DNA of 7,456 nt from an uncultured Blautia sp. (GCA_934437695.1 CAKSAW010000055.1:1-7456), one strand, 5' to 3'; positions 1-7,323 are shown, numbered from the stretch's first letter. The notes: generated by a model not told the origin, from the letters alone. Program-made: numbers and translations.

Positions 1-79
1 TTTTAGCTGATCTTGCGGGGCTTAGCTTTTCTTAAGGTCCGAAACCGAGCCGATAGGAATTATTGGGCTTTGCGTCCCC
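1..79 (-). repeat. Repeat unit B of the 79-bp array
   Basis: On the minus strand this unit starts GGGGACGCAAAGCCC and ends CAAGATCAGCTAAAA. Possible hairpins are AGCC with GGCT across about 14 nt, GGT with ACC around the loop TTCGG, and CTTA with TAAG around an eight-base loop. Its leading GGGG can pair with the CCCC near the end of the preceding unit, which would link neighbouring copies. No T-run follows any of these stems on the minus strand, so it does not look like an ordinary terminator. Confidence 0.85.
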
Positions 80-158
80 TTTTAGCAGATTTTCCGGGGC
101 TTAGCTTTTCTTAAGACCCGAAACCGAGCCAAAGAGAATGATTTGAGCTTGCGTCCAC
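80..158 (-). repeat. Repeat unit A of the 79-bp array
   Basis: On the minus strand this unit starts GTGGACGCAAGCTC and ends GAAAATCTGCTAAAA, directly joined to unit B. It differs from unit B at 15 of 79 positions. Its first bases are GTGG where unit B has GGGG, and it has no CCCC segment upstream because the nitroreductase coding end lies there. That fits the idea that GGGG in later units is kept for pairing with the previous unit. It is the first full copy downstream of the nitroreductase gene. Confidence 0.85.
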
Positions 159-169
159 TTCAGCTGATC

Positions 170-706
170 TTACAAAAACTTCACTATCTCTTCTGTATCC
201 TTCCTCTTTGGTCGTCCAGGCTCTTCCCCCGGAACTCCGACCGCAATTACCGCAACAACTGTCTCCGTTTCCGGAACAGAACAAAATTCTCTGATCTTAT
301 CCGCATCCCTGATCCCCATAATAAGAGTTCCATATCCCAGTTCTTCTGCCTTTAATATCAGGTTCTCATTCTGCAGTCCGAGATCATAGCATCCCCATCC
401 ATTTCCAAGTTCATTATCCGCAGTTCCATCTTTTTGAAAACCAGCTCTGTTATGTACGAAAGTACTGACCAGCAATACTGCATTCTCACATTTACCTGCA
501 TTCATTTCCGACAGACATTCCCGTCTAAACTGATCCACATCCTTCGTATCCATAATACAGTAATAACGTCCTGTCTGAGAATTCTTCCATGAAGGCGCCT
601 CCTGAGCAGCTTTTATCATACTCAGAATTTCATCCTTAGTCACAGTATTCCCCTCTGCGTATTTACGAACACTCCGTCTCTTTTCAATCAGATTCTGAAA
701 TTCCAT
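170..706 (-). CDS. Nitroreductase-family FMN-dependent oxidoreductase
   Basis: This 178-residue cytoplasmic flavoprotein is predicted to reduce nitro compounds, quinones or related electrophiles using NAD(P)H and bound FMN. The true substrate cannot be told from sequence. The N-terminal RRSVRKY (10-16) is the typical FMN-phosphate-contacting motif, and APSWKNSQ (37-44) matches the family's APSxxNxQ segment. A glycine-rich ELGYGT stretch is followed by a C-terminal VGVPGEEP then PKRK, the usual nitroreductase ending. The length is normal for the short NfsB-like class and the gene looks intact. The ATG is preceded by GAGGAGG at good spacing. It lies 60 bp downstream of the L,D-transpeptidase on the same strand with no clear promoter or terminator between, so co-transcription is plausible. 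Its stop codon abuts the 79-bp repeat array, and no separate intrinsic terminator is visible after it. Confidence 0.93.
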   Translation of the reverse strand: MEFQNLIEKRRSVRKYAEGNTVTKDEILSMIKAAQEAPSWKNSQTGRYYCIMDTKDVDQFRRECLSEMNAGKCENAVLLVSTFVHNRAGFQKDGTADNELGNGWGCYDLGLQNENLILKAEELGYGTLIMGIRDADKIREFCSVPETETVVAVIAVGVPGEEPGRPKRKDTEEIVKFL

Positions 707-766
707 GTTTGTACCTCCTCTATTCTTTCTCTTTGATCAGACAGACGAAATCCATCCTATATATCT

Positions 767-2206
767 TTAATAAATAATAATAGGATATCCTCCATCTATC
801 GTATTATATATTAATGCTGCCTGATCTTCCGGCAGATTGATACATCCATGACTTCCATTTCCTGTCTTATATCTGTTTCCTCCAAATGCAGACTGCCAGG
901 ATGCATCATGAAGTCCCTGCCCATAAACAAACGGCATCCAGTATTTCACGTTCACTGCATATCCATATTCATCACTACTTAACGTAAACGGGCTTGCTTT
1001 ATATGCTATTGGCCATGCACCTCTGTATGTCTCACGTTCTGCTGTCGGCGCACCGCTGACAATATCTGTTTCCGTAACCAGTGCACCGTCTTTATACAGC
1101 CATAAATGCTGTGAATCAAGACTGACTTCTATATAACTGCCTGCCAGATCATCTGTTCCGTCTCTCTTCATGCCACTGCTGCTGTACACCGGCTCTCTGG
1201 ATATATTTTCACCACTTTTAAGATCTTCAAGAAGCTGTGTCAGCTCTGCATCCTGATCGATCCTGTATCCATATTCATTATCAGAAACTGTCACATCTGT
1301 TCCCAGCGATGTATGAAAGGCACGTGGAACATAAATCGTATTATATTTGTTCGCCATATTCGATATGTAGTCTGCCACCGCATCCTTATCAAGGCTGATA
1401 CCACTGTTTTTGATTTGCAGCCAGGAACTGATCGTGTCTGAATCCAGCACCTGTGTTTCCTCGCCAAACAGATAAGTAACTGTTGTACTGCGGTATTTTT
1501 TCAGCAGACTATTTAATTTCTTTACCTTCTGTTTCATTTCACCAGATTCTTCAATATCCGGCTGGCGGTAAACTTCTTCACCCAGATTGATTTTCACATC
1601 AGATGCAAGCAGTTTAGTCTTAAAATTTTTCTCCAGAGTTTCCTCCACATAGTTAAGCAGCCTGTTTTCATCAATCTGATCTCCCTGAACCTGTTTAACC
1701 AGAACATATTTTTTCTTCTTTTTACTGTATCGAATATGGGCATCTGCTGATTCTGTTCTTTCTTTATTATCGAAGTTCTCTGCTGTCAGAACTGTCTGTT
1801 CCTGATTTTCATTCTTAATGATCTGATAATCAATTGTATAATCTTTCTCAGATGCAAAGAGCCTGAAATCCTGACTCCTCTCCTGCTGCAGTGTTTCCAA
1901 CTCATTTCTCAGACTGTCCTGCTCCAGGCTGTATCCAAGCTGAGCCATAGAAACACTGTAAACATCCTCTCCATCTTCATGGAATATTATGGTTTTGTTA
2001 TGAAATGCCTCATTTATCTTCTGCTGTGCTTTCTCTGCTGTAAGCTTTGACACATCCAAACCATATATGGAAATCTTCCGTCCCAGAGTTTTGGTATCGA
2101 TCATATGTATATAGGCAAATAAACCAATTCCTATAGACAATACTGCCGCAATGCAGATTCCCAGAAGCAGTTTCCATGTCCTTTTTGTGATCGTCTTTTT
2201 CGTCAT
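767..2206 (-). CDS. Membrane-anchored L,D-transpeptidase (YkuD domain with PG-binding-like N-terminal region)
   Basis: The enzyme is predicted to form 3-3 cross-links in peptidoglycan, or attach proteins to it, outside the membrane. I place the start at an internal ATG, giving 479 residues: AGGGGAAG lies just upstream, and the basic N-terminus runs straight into one membrane helix (about 11-33). The frame stays open 30 codons further up, but that stretch overlaps the leader inverted repeat and looks non-coding. Residues about 40-345 resemble the PG_binding_4/VanW-associated modules of Enterococcus faecium Ldt-fm, which has similar size and layout. The catalytic YkuD domain covers about 357-479. 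It begins IEVSLDSQHLWLY and carries HDASW (433-437) and the active-site motif GSHGCINLP, with catalytic Cys455 and His453. The protein ends right after the domain. Such enzymes can support growth under beta-lactams in some Gram-positives; that role is not shown here. Confidence 0.93.
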   Translation of the reverse strand: MTKKTITKRTWKLLLGICIAAVLSIGIGLFAYIHMIDTKTLGRKISIYGLDVSKLTAEKAQQKINEAFHNKTIIFHEDGEDVYSVSMAQLGYSLEQDSLRNELETLQQERSQDFRLFASEKDYTIDYQIIKNENQEQTVLTAENFDNKERTESADAHIRYSKKKKKYVLVKQVQGDQIDENRLLNYVEETLEKNFKTKLLASDVKINLGEEVYRQPDIEESGEMKQKVKKLNSLLKKYRSTTVTYLFGEETQVLDSDTISSWLQIKNSGISLDKDAVADYISNMANKYNTIYVPRAFHTSLGTDVTVSDNEYGYRIDQDAELTQLLEDLKSGENISREPVYSSSGMKRDGTDDLAGSYIEVSLDSQHLWLYKDGALVTETDIVSGAPTAERETYRGAWPIAYKASPFTLSSDEYGYAVNVKYWMPFVYGQGLHDASWQSAFGGNRYKTGNGSHGCINLPEDQAALIYNTIDGGYPIIIY

Positions 2207-2220
2207 AGTTTCTTCCCCTG
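2207..2220 (-). promoter_or_regulatory. Ribosome binding site deciding the L,D-transpeptidase start
   Basis: On the minus strand CAGGGGAAGAAACT directly precedes the ATG at 2206-2204. The purine-rich AGGGGAAG sits at workable distance from this ATG. The two ATG codons further upstream in the same frame (2296 and 2287) have only AT-rich sequence before them, so this site supports the shorter protein. Confidence 0.7.
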
Positions 2221-2236
2221 CTTTTGTTATATTTTT

Positions 2237-2277
2237 GTAACTCTTCAGCAACTGTTGTAAAGATACTGAACAGTTAC
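2237..2277 (-). promoter_or_regulatory. Imperfect inverted repeat in the L,D-transpeptidase leader
   Basis: The arms at 2237-2248 and 2266-2277 are complementary at 11 of 12 positions (minus strand GTAACTGTTCAG and CTGAAGAGTTAC) around a 17-base spacer. It lies just upstream of the ribosome binding site. On the minus strand it is followed by A-rich rather than T-rich sequence, so it is not a terminator for this gene. It could be an operator for a dimeric regulator or a leader hairpin affecting translation or stability. The arm sequence GAGTTAC recurs in the loop of the neighbouring terminator. Confidence 0.45.
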
Positions 2278-2301
2278 ATATTTTCATTTTATCCAATGCT
2301 T

Positions 2302-2332
2302 ATTATATAAAAAGAAACGAAAGTATCTGTAA
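2302..2332 (-). promoter_or_regulatory. Possible sigma-A promoter for the L,D-transpeptidase gene
   Basis: A perfect TATAAT -10 hexamer lies on the minus strand at 2307-2302. A TTACAG sequence at 2332-2327 could be the -35, but the spacer is 19 bases, longer than the preferred 17. Transcription would start near 2295 and give a leader of about 90 bases containing the inverted repeat. The -10 abuts the T-run of the upstream terminator and the -35 falls in its loop, so the match may simply come from AT-rich terminator sequence. Confidence 0.35.
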
Positions 2333-2348
2333 CTCATACTTTCGTTTC
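2309..2348 (-). terminator. Intrinsic terminator after the solute-binding protein gene
   Basis: A perfect 13-bp stem is formed by 2314-2326 and 2336-2348 (GAAACGAAAGTAT and its complement) around a nine-base loop. On the minus strand it is followed by TTTTT and begins 7 bases after the stop codon of the lipoprotein gene. It separates the transport/regulator unit from the L,D-transpeptidase. A T-rich tail also follows on the plus strand, so it could work in both directions. Confidence 0.88.
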
Positions 2349-2355
2349 TCTTTTT

Positions 2356-4065
2356 CTATTCATCGCTGTTATCTCGGATATTCTGCAAAAGCTGAGTTCC
2401 TCCCTGGGCATACCACTCCTGCACAAATTCATCAAAATAGGATAATGGCTGCCGTCCCATAATAATCTGGATAAATGCATCTCTTTCAAGAGTCTGAAGC
2501 ATCTGTGGCACCTCAAGATCCGAGGTTTCCAGATAAATTTTACCCGGCGGCTGATAGTGGGCCTCCACCAGTACTCCTACTGCTGAAATCCTTGACTTGT
2601 AAGCAGCCCAGTCCTCCCCTGTAACATTTTTACCTTTCAGATAATTCATACAGGCTGAATAATAAGATTTCTCAATGGCACTCAGTTCCTCCTCCCGCAT
2701 TTTCCCTGCAATAACTTTCTGCATATCCTCCGTTACCTTATAAGTAGCCTCATTATAATCTACATTGATCACCAGTGGTCTTGCTGTAGGATCTACATTC
2801 AGGGCAAAATAACTGTTGACTTCCTCTGCATCATCTGCTTCATACCTGGTATAGTCAAACAGTACGCTGAGTATTTTCATCACTATTTCCGGATGTTCAT
2901 ATCCTTTCCTGACTACCACATATTTATTATCACGAAATGAGGCATAGGTTTCCGATGCATTCTTCATATCTGCCGGAAAATAATAAGGTTCCCAGTCTGA
3001 TTCCGAATTCTTCTCGTATTCTTCCATCAAAGGATTGTTAGGCGTCCACCAAAGTCCGAAAAACGCTCCACATTTTCCGTTAACCACCAGATCCCTGAGA
3101 TTATTAGAAGCCCGGAGTGCAAAGTTCTGATCCAGGATTCCACGTTCATACAGCTTATTCAGATATTGCAGTGCGTCTTTTGTCTCTTCTGTCAGTGAAC
3201 CGTAAACAATCCTTCCATCCTCACTTCTCTGCCATCTCTGAGGATTAGCCCCAAATTCCTGAAAAACAGGATCTACTGAATAGCTGCTGCTGGTAGTCCC
3301 CACCAGAGAAGTATCACATACCAGACCAATAGGATTTTCCCCATCTTCTGCTCCCATACGGTTTTTCTGAAATTCCTCTATTATATTAAATGCATCTTCC
3401 AGAGATTCCGGCTCTTCAAGTCCCAGCTGTTCCATCCAGTCTTTTCTGAGCCACAGCAGACACGGGCCATGATCGATAACAGTCTCCGGCATTGCCATCA
3501 GCCTTCCGTCATAGCGTACAGAATCCAGAAGTTCAGCTCCATAGCTGTCATACATTTCCTTGATCTTATCAGAAGTACAGCAGTTATACACATCCGTCAG
3601 ATCTTCCACAAGATCGTTTTCCACCATTTCATCCAGCGTATTTTTGTCAGAAATCACCATCACATCAGGCAGGGTCCTGTCCTTGATGAGCACATTTACA
3701 AATTCATTATATCTGTCCTCACTTTCCATATAAGTATTCTCATTCTGAATATTCAGCATCTCTTTTAGATATCTGGTATAAGCATTATCCTCATAAGTAG
3801 CGCCCTGAGGCATATTTGAATTATTTGCCCCACTCATCTGTGCCAGAGTATAGGTCACTGTTTCCGGATATCTGTCATAAGGTGTTGTCTGCGCCTTCTC
3901 CCACTGCTCAGAATCTTCCTGTGTCATCCTGCTTTGTGTCTTTGATCCCTTCACTTTATCTTCAGATGTTTTACTACATCCTGCTGTTACGATCAGCCCA
4001 GCCATGATACTCACCAGAAATATCATCTTATATCTGTTGTTTTTGCCGCTTTTCTCTACTCTCAT
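2356..4065 (-). CDS. Carbohydrate ABC transporter substrate-binding lipoprotein (LipO/YtcQ-like)
   Basis: This 569-residue extracellular lipoprotein is predicted to capture a sugar or oligosaccharide and deliver it to a membrane permease pair. The signal peptide has a basic n-region (MRVEKSGKNNRYK), a hydrophobic stretch 14-26 and a lipobox ending TAGC, so Cys30 would be lipidated. A short linker rich in charged and polar residues follows. The body has family 1 solute-binding features: TYTLAQMSG near 71-79, TLPDVMV (131-137), YDGRLMAMPE and LLWLRKDWMEQLG (203-215), typical of the large LipO-type proteins. The ATG overlaps the histidine kinase TGA by 4 bp (ATGA), and AAGGAGAA sits in the last kinase codons, indicating translational coupling. 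No permease follows; the nearest permease end lies upstream of the regulator. The substrate cannot be named, and a role as co-sensor with the kinase is an inference. Confidence 0.92.
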   Translation of the reverse strand: MRVEKSGKNNRYKMIFLVSIMAGLIVTAGCSKTSEDKVKGSKTQSRMTQEDSEQWEKAQTTPYDRYPETVTYTLAQMSGANNSNMPQGATYEDNAYTRYLKEMLNIQNENTYMESEDRYNEFVNVLIKDRTLPDVMVISDKNTLDEMVENDLVEDLTDVYNCCTSDKIKEMYDSYGAELLDSVRYDGRLMAMPETVIDHGPCLLWLRKDWMEQLGLEEPESLEDAFNIIEEFQKNRMGAEDGENPIGLVCDTSLVGTTSSSYSVDPVFQEFGANPQRWQRSEDGRIVYGSLTEETKDALQYLNKLYERGILDQNFALRASNNLRDLVVNGKCGAFFGLWWTPNNPLMEEYEKNSESDWEPYYFPADMKNASETYASFRDNKYVVVRKGYEHPEIVMKILSVLFDYTRYEADDAEEVNSYFALNVDPTARPLVINVDYNEATYKVTEDMQKVIAGKMREEELSAIEKSYYSACMNYLKGKNVTGEDWAAYKSRISAVGVLVEAHYQPPGKIYLETSDLEVPQMLQTLERDAFIQIIMGRQPLSYFDEFVQEWYAQGGTQLLQNIRDNSDE

Positions 4066-5756
4066 GATATTTCTCCTTTCGGGATCCTCATCTCTACCCT
4101 GGTACCTTCGCCCACTTTACTCAAAATGCGGATAGTATAATCGTTTCCATACAACAGGCAAATACGGTCATTGACATTTTTCAGGCCATAACCTTCTGCC
4201 TGATACATGATCAGCCGCTGTGCCACCTCCTGCTCCATGCCAAGTCCATTGTCCTCCACTCGCAAGAGCACATCACTGCCATTATCCAGAAAAGAAAGTT
4301 TCAGGATTTTTTCCCCTTCTTCCTTCACATCCAGACCATGTTCCAGAGCATTTTCCACCACCGGCTGTAGAATCAGTTTCGGTACTTTTTCTGTTTTCAC
4401 CTGTGGATCAATGTTCCATTCGATCTGAAAATCATTATCATGCATAACAAGCTGTATAGACAGATAGGCCTGGATATTGCGGATACAATTCTCCACTGTG
4501 ACCATATCTTCCCCTTTGCTCAACGCTGTACGATAAAACGTAGATAAGTCCAATGTAACTTTACTAATCTCTTTCTGATCACTTCTAATAGCCATCCAGT
4601 TGATAATAGATAAAGAATTATACAGGAAATGAGGATTGATCTGTGCAGTCAGAGCCTTCAGTTCAAATTCCTTCAGTGCAATCTTATTCTCATATACTTC
4701 ACTGATCAGCCTGTCGATTTCCCCCATCATCCTTCGGAAGCTACGGATCAGAAGTCCCACCTCGTCTTCCGAATCACTGTAAACTGTAACTTCCCTGATG
4801 CCATGGTTCACCTGATCCATATTTCTTGTAAGCTGTTCAATCTTTCTGGTAAACAATCTGGAAAAAACCAGTCCCAGGATAAAAATGATCAGTACACATC
4901 CTATGATCAGAGGTATCTCTGTCAGCAACATCTGATATACTGACTGTTCAATGGATTTTCTGGTCTTGTACAGATAAAATTCCCATCCTGTATCCCTGCT
5001 GATGCTGCTTACAGATACATAATTCTTCTGCACGGCTTCCAGCACTTCCTGAGAATCTGTCTTATCTGCCAGATCATTCTCCTGTATTTCCTCTCTGCGG
5101 TACAAAATATTTCCTGATTTGTCCAGAACCATTCCTCCGGATTCCTCCACGATCACATTATTCAGTGGTTTAAAGATCTTATTGTAATCCAGAGTAATGC
5201 ATAAAACAGCCTCCAGTTCCTTTCCGTTGTAAAGTTGTCTGACTGCCACGATTTCCGGCTTTTCGGTATTCACCATCCACTGCACCTGCACATCATCAGT
5301 GAGAGAATCACACCACCATTCCTGCTTCATCTCGCTTAAAGGCACCAGTGTATATTCATGGCGAACCTTAATACTCTGTGCAAAAAGCTGAATCTGTTCA
5401 ATAGCATCATGATATGACTTCGGCACAGTCAGAAGAGGATCCACAATATAGGTATATTTCTCATATGCCATATAATTATCCATACTTTTCTCATTAATCA
5501 CCTCTTCAATGTCCGGTGAGTACGTAAGATAGTTGAGCAGGCTGGTAAAAATCTCTATCTGGCTGTCAATGCTCTCCCTGGTCTGTTCCAGAATGGAGGA
5601 TGTATCCTCCAGTTCATTGTGCCGTACCAGACGGCTCATGCTGATATGGCTGTATAAAGCAAGTACCGTCATAGGAACCAGGCTTGCGATCACAAGGAGG
5701 ATCGTCAGCTTATGACGGTACTTCATATCCCTAAATTTCTTTCGGATGTTCTTCAT
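4062..5756 (-). CDS. Sensor histidine kinase, YesM/LytS class
   Basis: This 564-residue membrane kinase should autophosphorylate on histidine and pass phosphate to the adjacent AraC-type regulator. Helix 1 is at about 16-36. An extracellular sensor region of about 245 residues follows, resembling a double-Cache fold. Helix 2 is at about 281-302, then a HAMP-like linker with the SEDEVG signature. The His_kinase domain has QINPHFLYNSL with phospho-acceptor His376. The ATPase domain shows the N-box LILQPVVENALEHG (461-474), VEDNGLGM (500-507) and GYGLKNVNDR. I chose the ATG at 5756 because AGGAAAGGAACAGGTG precedes it and the protein then begins with basic residues ahead of the first helix. The frame extends 26 codons further, deep into the regulator gene, without support. 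A shorter start at 5726 has a poorly spaced site. The gene overlaps the regulator by 26 bp. Related kinases sense sugars or respond to binding proteins; the ligand is unknown. Confidence 0.93.
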   Translation of the reverse strand: MKNIRKKFRDMKYRHKLTILLVIASLVPMTVLALYSHISMSRLVRHNELEDTSSILEQTRESIDSQIEIFTSLLNYLTYSPDIEEVINEKSMDNYMAYEKYTYIVDPLLTVPKSYHDAIEQIQLFAQSIKVRHEYTLVPLSEMKQEWWCDSLTDDVQVQWMVNTEKPEIVAVRQLYNGKELEAVLCITLDYNKIFKPLNNVIVEESGGMVLDKSGNILYRREEIQENDLADKTDSQEVLEAVQKNYVSVSSISRDTGWEFYLYKTRKSIEQSVYQMLLTEIPLIIGCVLIIFILGLVFSRLFTRKIEQLTRNMDQVNHGIREVTVYSDSEDEVGLLIRSFRRMMGEIDRLISEVYENKIALKEFELKALTAQINPHFLYNSLSIINWMAIRSDQKEISKVTLDLSTFYRTALSKGEDMVTVENCIRNIQAYLSIQLVMHDNDFQIEWNIDPQVKTEKVPKLILQPVVENALEHGLDVKEEGEKILKLSFLDNGSDVLLRVEDNGLGMEQEVAQRLIMYQAEGYGLKNVNDRICLLYGNDYTIRILSKVGEGTRVEMRIPKGEIS

Positions 5757-7269
5757 CTTCACCTGTTCCTTTCCTGTAGGATTCAGGACTGCTGCCATAA
5801 TATTCCCTGAAACTACGACAGAAATAAGATACATTGGAAAAGCCTACCTCTTCGCTGACCTGCGCTACCTTCATATTTGTACCACACAGAAGTTCCTTGG
5901 CTTTTTCCATACGGAACACCCTGATAAAACGATTCAGGTTCATCCCTGTCTCTTTCTTAAAAATAAAGCTTAGATATCCTGAAGAAAGGTATACCTTCTC
6001 CGCCAGCATCTCCAGACTCAGATCTTCTGCATAATGCTGGTAAATATAATTCTTCACTGATGCCACTTCATTTCTGGATTCACTCATAGACCTCTCCAGA
6101 AAAGCTCCGTACTCCTTAATATTTTCCTCTGTAACCTTAAGGATCTGAGAAATATCAGTGCAGTTATACAGACGATCGATTTCTTTATCCAGACGCCTTT
6201 CCTCTGAAAACTGTGTTTCCTCGAAAAGTGCCTGGATCACATTGGAAAACACAAATTTTATATACATGGCTGAAAACTGTGTACTTTCTTTATATTTATC
6301 AGCCAGACATTTAAAATGGATCATCAGTTGCTCCAGATCCCTGCGGCTGATATCTTCGGAAATCCTCTGCATCAGCTGTGAATCCTGCGCAGACCTGTCT
6401 ACATGACGGAATTCCTCTTCTTCATTGGTAAATACATGATTTTCAGGATGATAGAAACGCTCCTCCATCTGCTGTTCCAGTTCTGCCAGGATTTCCGGCA
6501 GAGCTTCACACCCTTCAAACTTTCTGCTAACAGCCAGATGAAAACTCCCCTGATACTGACGTTTCATAATAGAATAAAGATGATTTGCCACTAGCACATA
6601 GTCACAGTACACATCATTAAACAGAAGCAATGACTGCCTGCCATTCAGATTCAGATAAAAAAATACTCTGCGCAGTTCCTTCTGAAGATTCTCTACCAGA
6701 TCATCATCTGCTGTATCAAAAAATGCCTGTGAAGATTCTATCAGAATCCCACAGTGCCACTGATTCCATTTCTCCAGGTCCACCATATCCCTGGCTTTCT
6801 CCAGAATTTCTTCTTTTCCTGCATAAATGTAATTCTGCAGAAAATACTGCTGTAGGAAATCCTGTTCTTTCTGACTGCGGATTTTGTTATTTTTATTTTT
6901 TTCAATTTCCTGTTTTATTTTGCCGATAGTTTCATGAAAAATATCCGGATCTACCGGTTTCAGTACATATTCCTTTACTCCATACCGGATAGCTTCCTGT
7001 GCAAAAGTAAAATCATTATAACCACTGAATATCACGATCTGCAGTTCCTCATTTTCTTCCTTTGCACGCTTCGAAAGTTCCAGCCCGTCCATGTGCGGCA
7101 TTTTTATATCTGTGAGAAGCAGATCAATATTTTCACTGCGCAGCACATTCAATGCCTGTTTCCCATTGGATGCTTCTAAAATATGAAAGTCCCCTTCTTC
7201 TCTGGAAAGAAGAAATCTGATTCCCTCTCTCTCTATCTTCTCATCATCAACAATCAATACATTATACAT
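5731..7269 (-). CDS. Response regulator, receiver plus AraC-type DNA-binding domain (YesN-like)
   Basis: This 512-residue cytoplasmic transcription factor is the predicted partner of the neighbouring kinase. The receiver domain (about 1-120) has all expected residues: acidic Asp8-Asp9, phospho-acceptor Asp54 in LLTDIKMP, Ser82 in FSGYND and Lys104 in YVLKP. The middle (about 125-395) is poorly conserved. A stretch from HLAVSRKF to ERFYHP resembles the degenerate GGDEF-like segment seen in many Bacillota regulators of this type. The C-terminal AraC/XylS domain (about 402-502) carries two helix-turn-helix units, the first with LSLEMLAEKVYLSSGYLSFI and the second with VAQVSEEVGFSNVSYFCRSF. GGGGGA lies six bases before the ATG. 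It is the first gene of the three-gene unit. Known YesN-type regulators activate nearby sugar uptake or polysaccharide-use genes, which fits the adjacent permease and binding protein; the target promoters are not identified here. Confidence 0.95.
   Translation of the reverse strand: MYNVLIVDDEKIEREGIRFLLSREEGDFHILEASNGKQALNVLRSENIDLLLTDIKMPHMDGLELSKRAKEENEELQIVIFSGYNDFTFAQEAIRYGVKEYVLKPVDPDIFHETIGKIKQEIEKNKNNKIRSQKEQDFLQQYFLQNYIYAGKEEILEKARDMVDLEKWNQWHCGILIESSQAFFDTADDDLVENLQKELRRVFFYLNLNGRQSLLLFNDVYCDYVLVANHLYSIMKRQYQGSFHLAVSRKFEGCEALPEILAELEQQMEERFYHPENHVFTNEEEEFRHVDRSAQDSQLMQRISEDISRRDLEQLMIHFKCLADKYKESTQFSAMYIKFVFSNVIQALFEETQFSEERRLDKEIDRLYNCTDISQILKVTEENIKEYGAFLERSMSESRNEVASVKNYIYQHYAEDLSLEMLAEKVYLSSGYLSFIFKKETGMNLNRFIRVFRMEKAKELLCGTNMKVAQVSEEVGFSNVSYFCRSFREYYGSSPESYRKGTGEDEEHPKEI
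5757..5776 (-). promoter_or_regulatory. Ribosome binding site deciding the histidine kinase start
   Basis: On the minus strand the stretch AGGAAAGGAACAGGTGAAG ends directly before the ATG at 5756. It lies inside the last codons of the response regulator gene. It offers AGGTG close to the start and AAGGAA slightly further away, so this ATG is better supported than the upstream one at 5834, and translation of the two genes is probably coupled. Confidence 0.6.
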
Positions 7270-7323
7270 ATGAGTCCCCCGCCTTTTTTTACTGTATTCT
7301 GGTAATCCACCCCGGATATACCG

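Larger units (their letters stand above)
1..172 (-). repeat. 79-bp tandem direct repeat array, truncated by window edge
   Basis: Two complete 79-bp units lie head to tail at 1-79 and 80-158. They match at 64 of 79 positions without gaps. A degraded third copy at 159-172 shares AGCTGATCTT exactly with the first unit and runs into the nitroreductase stop codon. Read on the minus strand, each unit has a nearly invariant core (GGCTCGGTTTCGG, then CTTAAGAAAAGCTAAGCCCC) and a variable patch that holds about ten of the fifteen differences. The period is not a multiple of three, so repeated protein coding is unlikely. The first unit begins at base 1, so the array probably continues outside the window. 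The strand given is an inference from hairpin-compatible changes. I do not recognise the family: it could be a small structured RNA repeat, a miniature intergenic repeat, or a decayed mobile element end. The repeat itself is certain; its function is unknown. Confidence 0.9.

Noticed and set aside
1..79. tRNA-like element because of the ~79-base period and GGTTTCGGACC
   Set aside because: No acceptor stem, anticodon arm or standard T-loop can be drawn, and the match to a T-arm is too poor.
1..158. c-di-GMP-I (GEMM) riboswitch suggested by GGGGACGCAAAGCC in the repeat on the minus strand
   Set aside because: That string matches the class I core, but the upstream GGCAAACC strand with its GAAA tetraloop and the downstream GGTAGC...GGTTACC part are not seen, and the second copy breaks the match (GACGCAAGCTC). 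A cmsearch with RF01051 would settle it; a significant hit would overturn this rejection.
1..172. CRISPR array
   Set aside because: The copies are similar along all 79 bases, so there are no unrelated spacers, and there is no exact repeat with uniform spacing of the usual size.
143..355. 70-codon open frame on the plus strand
   Set aside because: It lies opposite the well-supported nitroreductase gene, is low in recognisable features and has no ribosome binding site; it is a shadow frame.
2334..2516. 60-codon open frame on the minus strand overlapping the lipoprotein gene end
   Set aside because: It is in another frame of the lipoprotein coding region and runs into its terminator; nothing suggests it is translated.
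5757..5834. Longer histidine kinase start, adding 26 residues
   Set aside because: The extension lies wholly within the regulator's DNA-binding domain codons and puts a non-native stretch before the basic N-terminus; the ATG at 5756 has a better ribosome binding site.
6630..7179. Plus-strand open frames opposite the response regulator
   Set aside because: They are antisense to a gene with complete receiver and AraC motifs and show no domain, start signal or conservation pattern.
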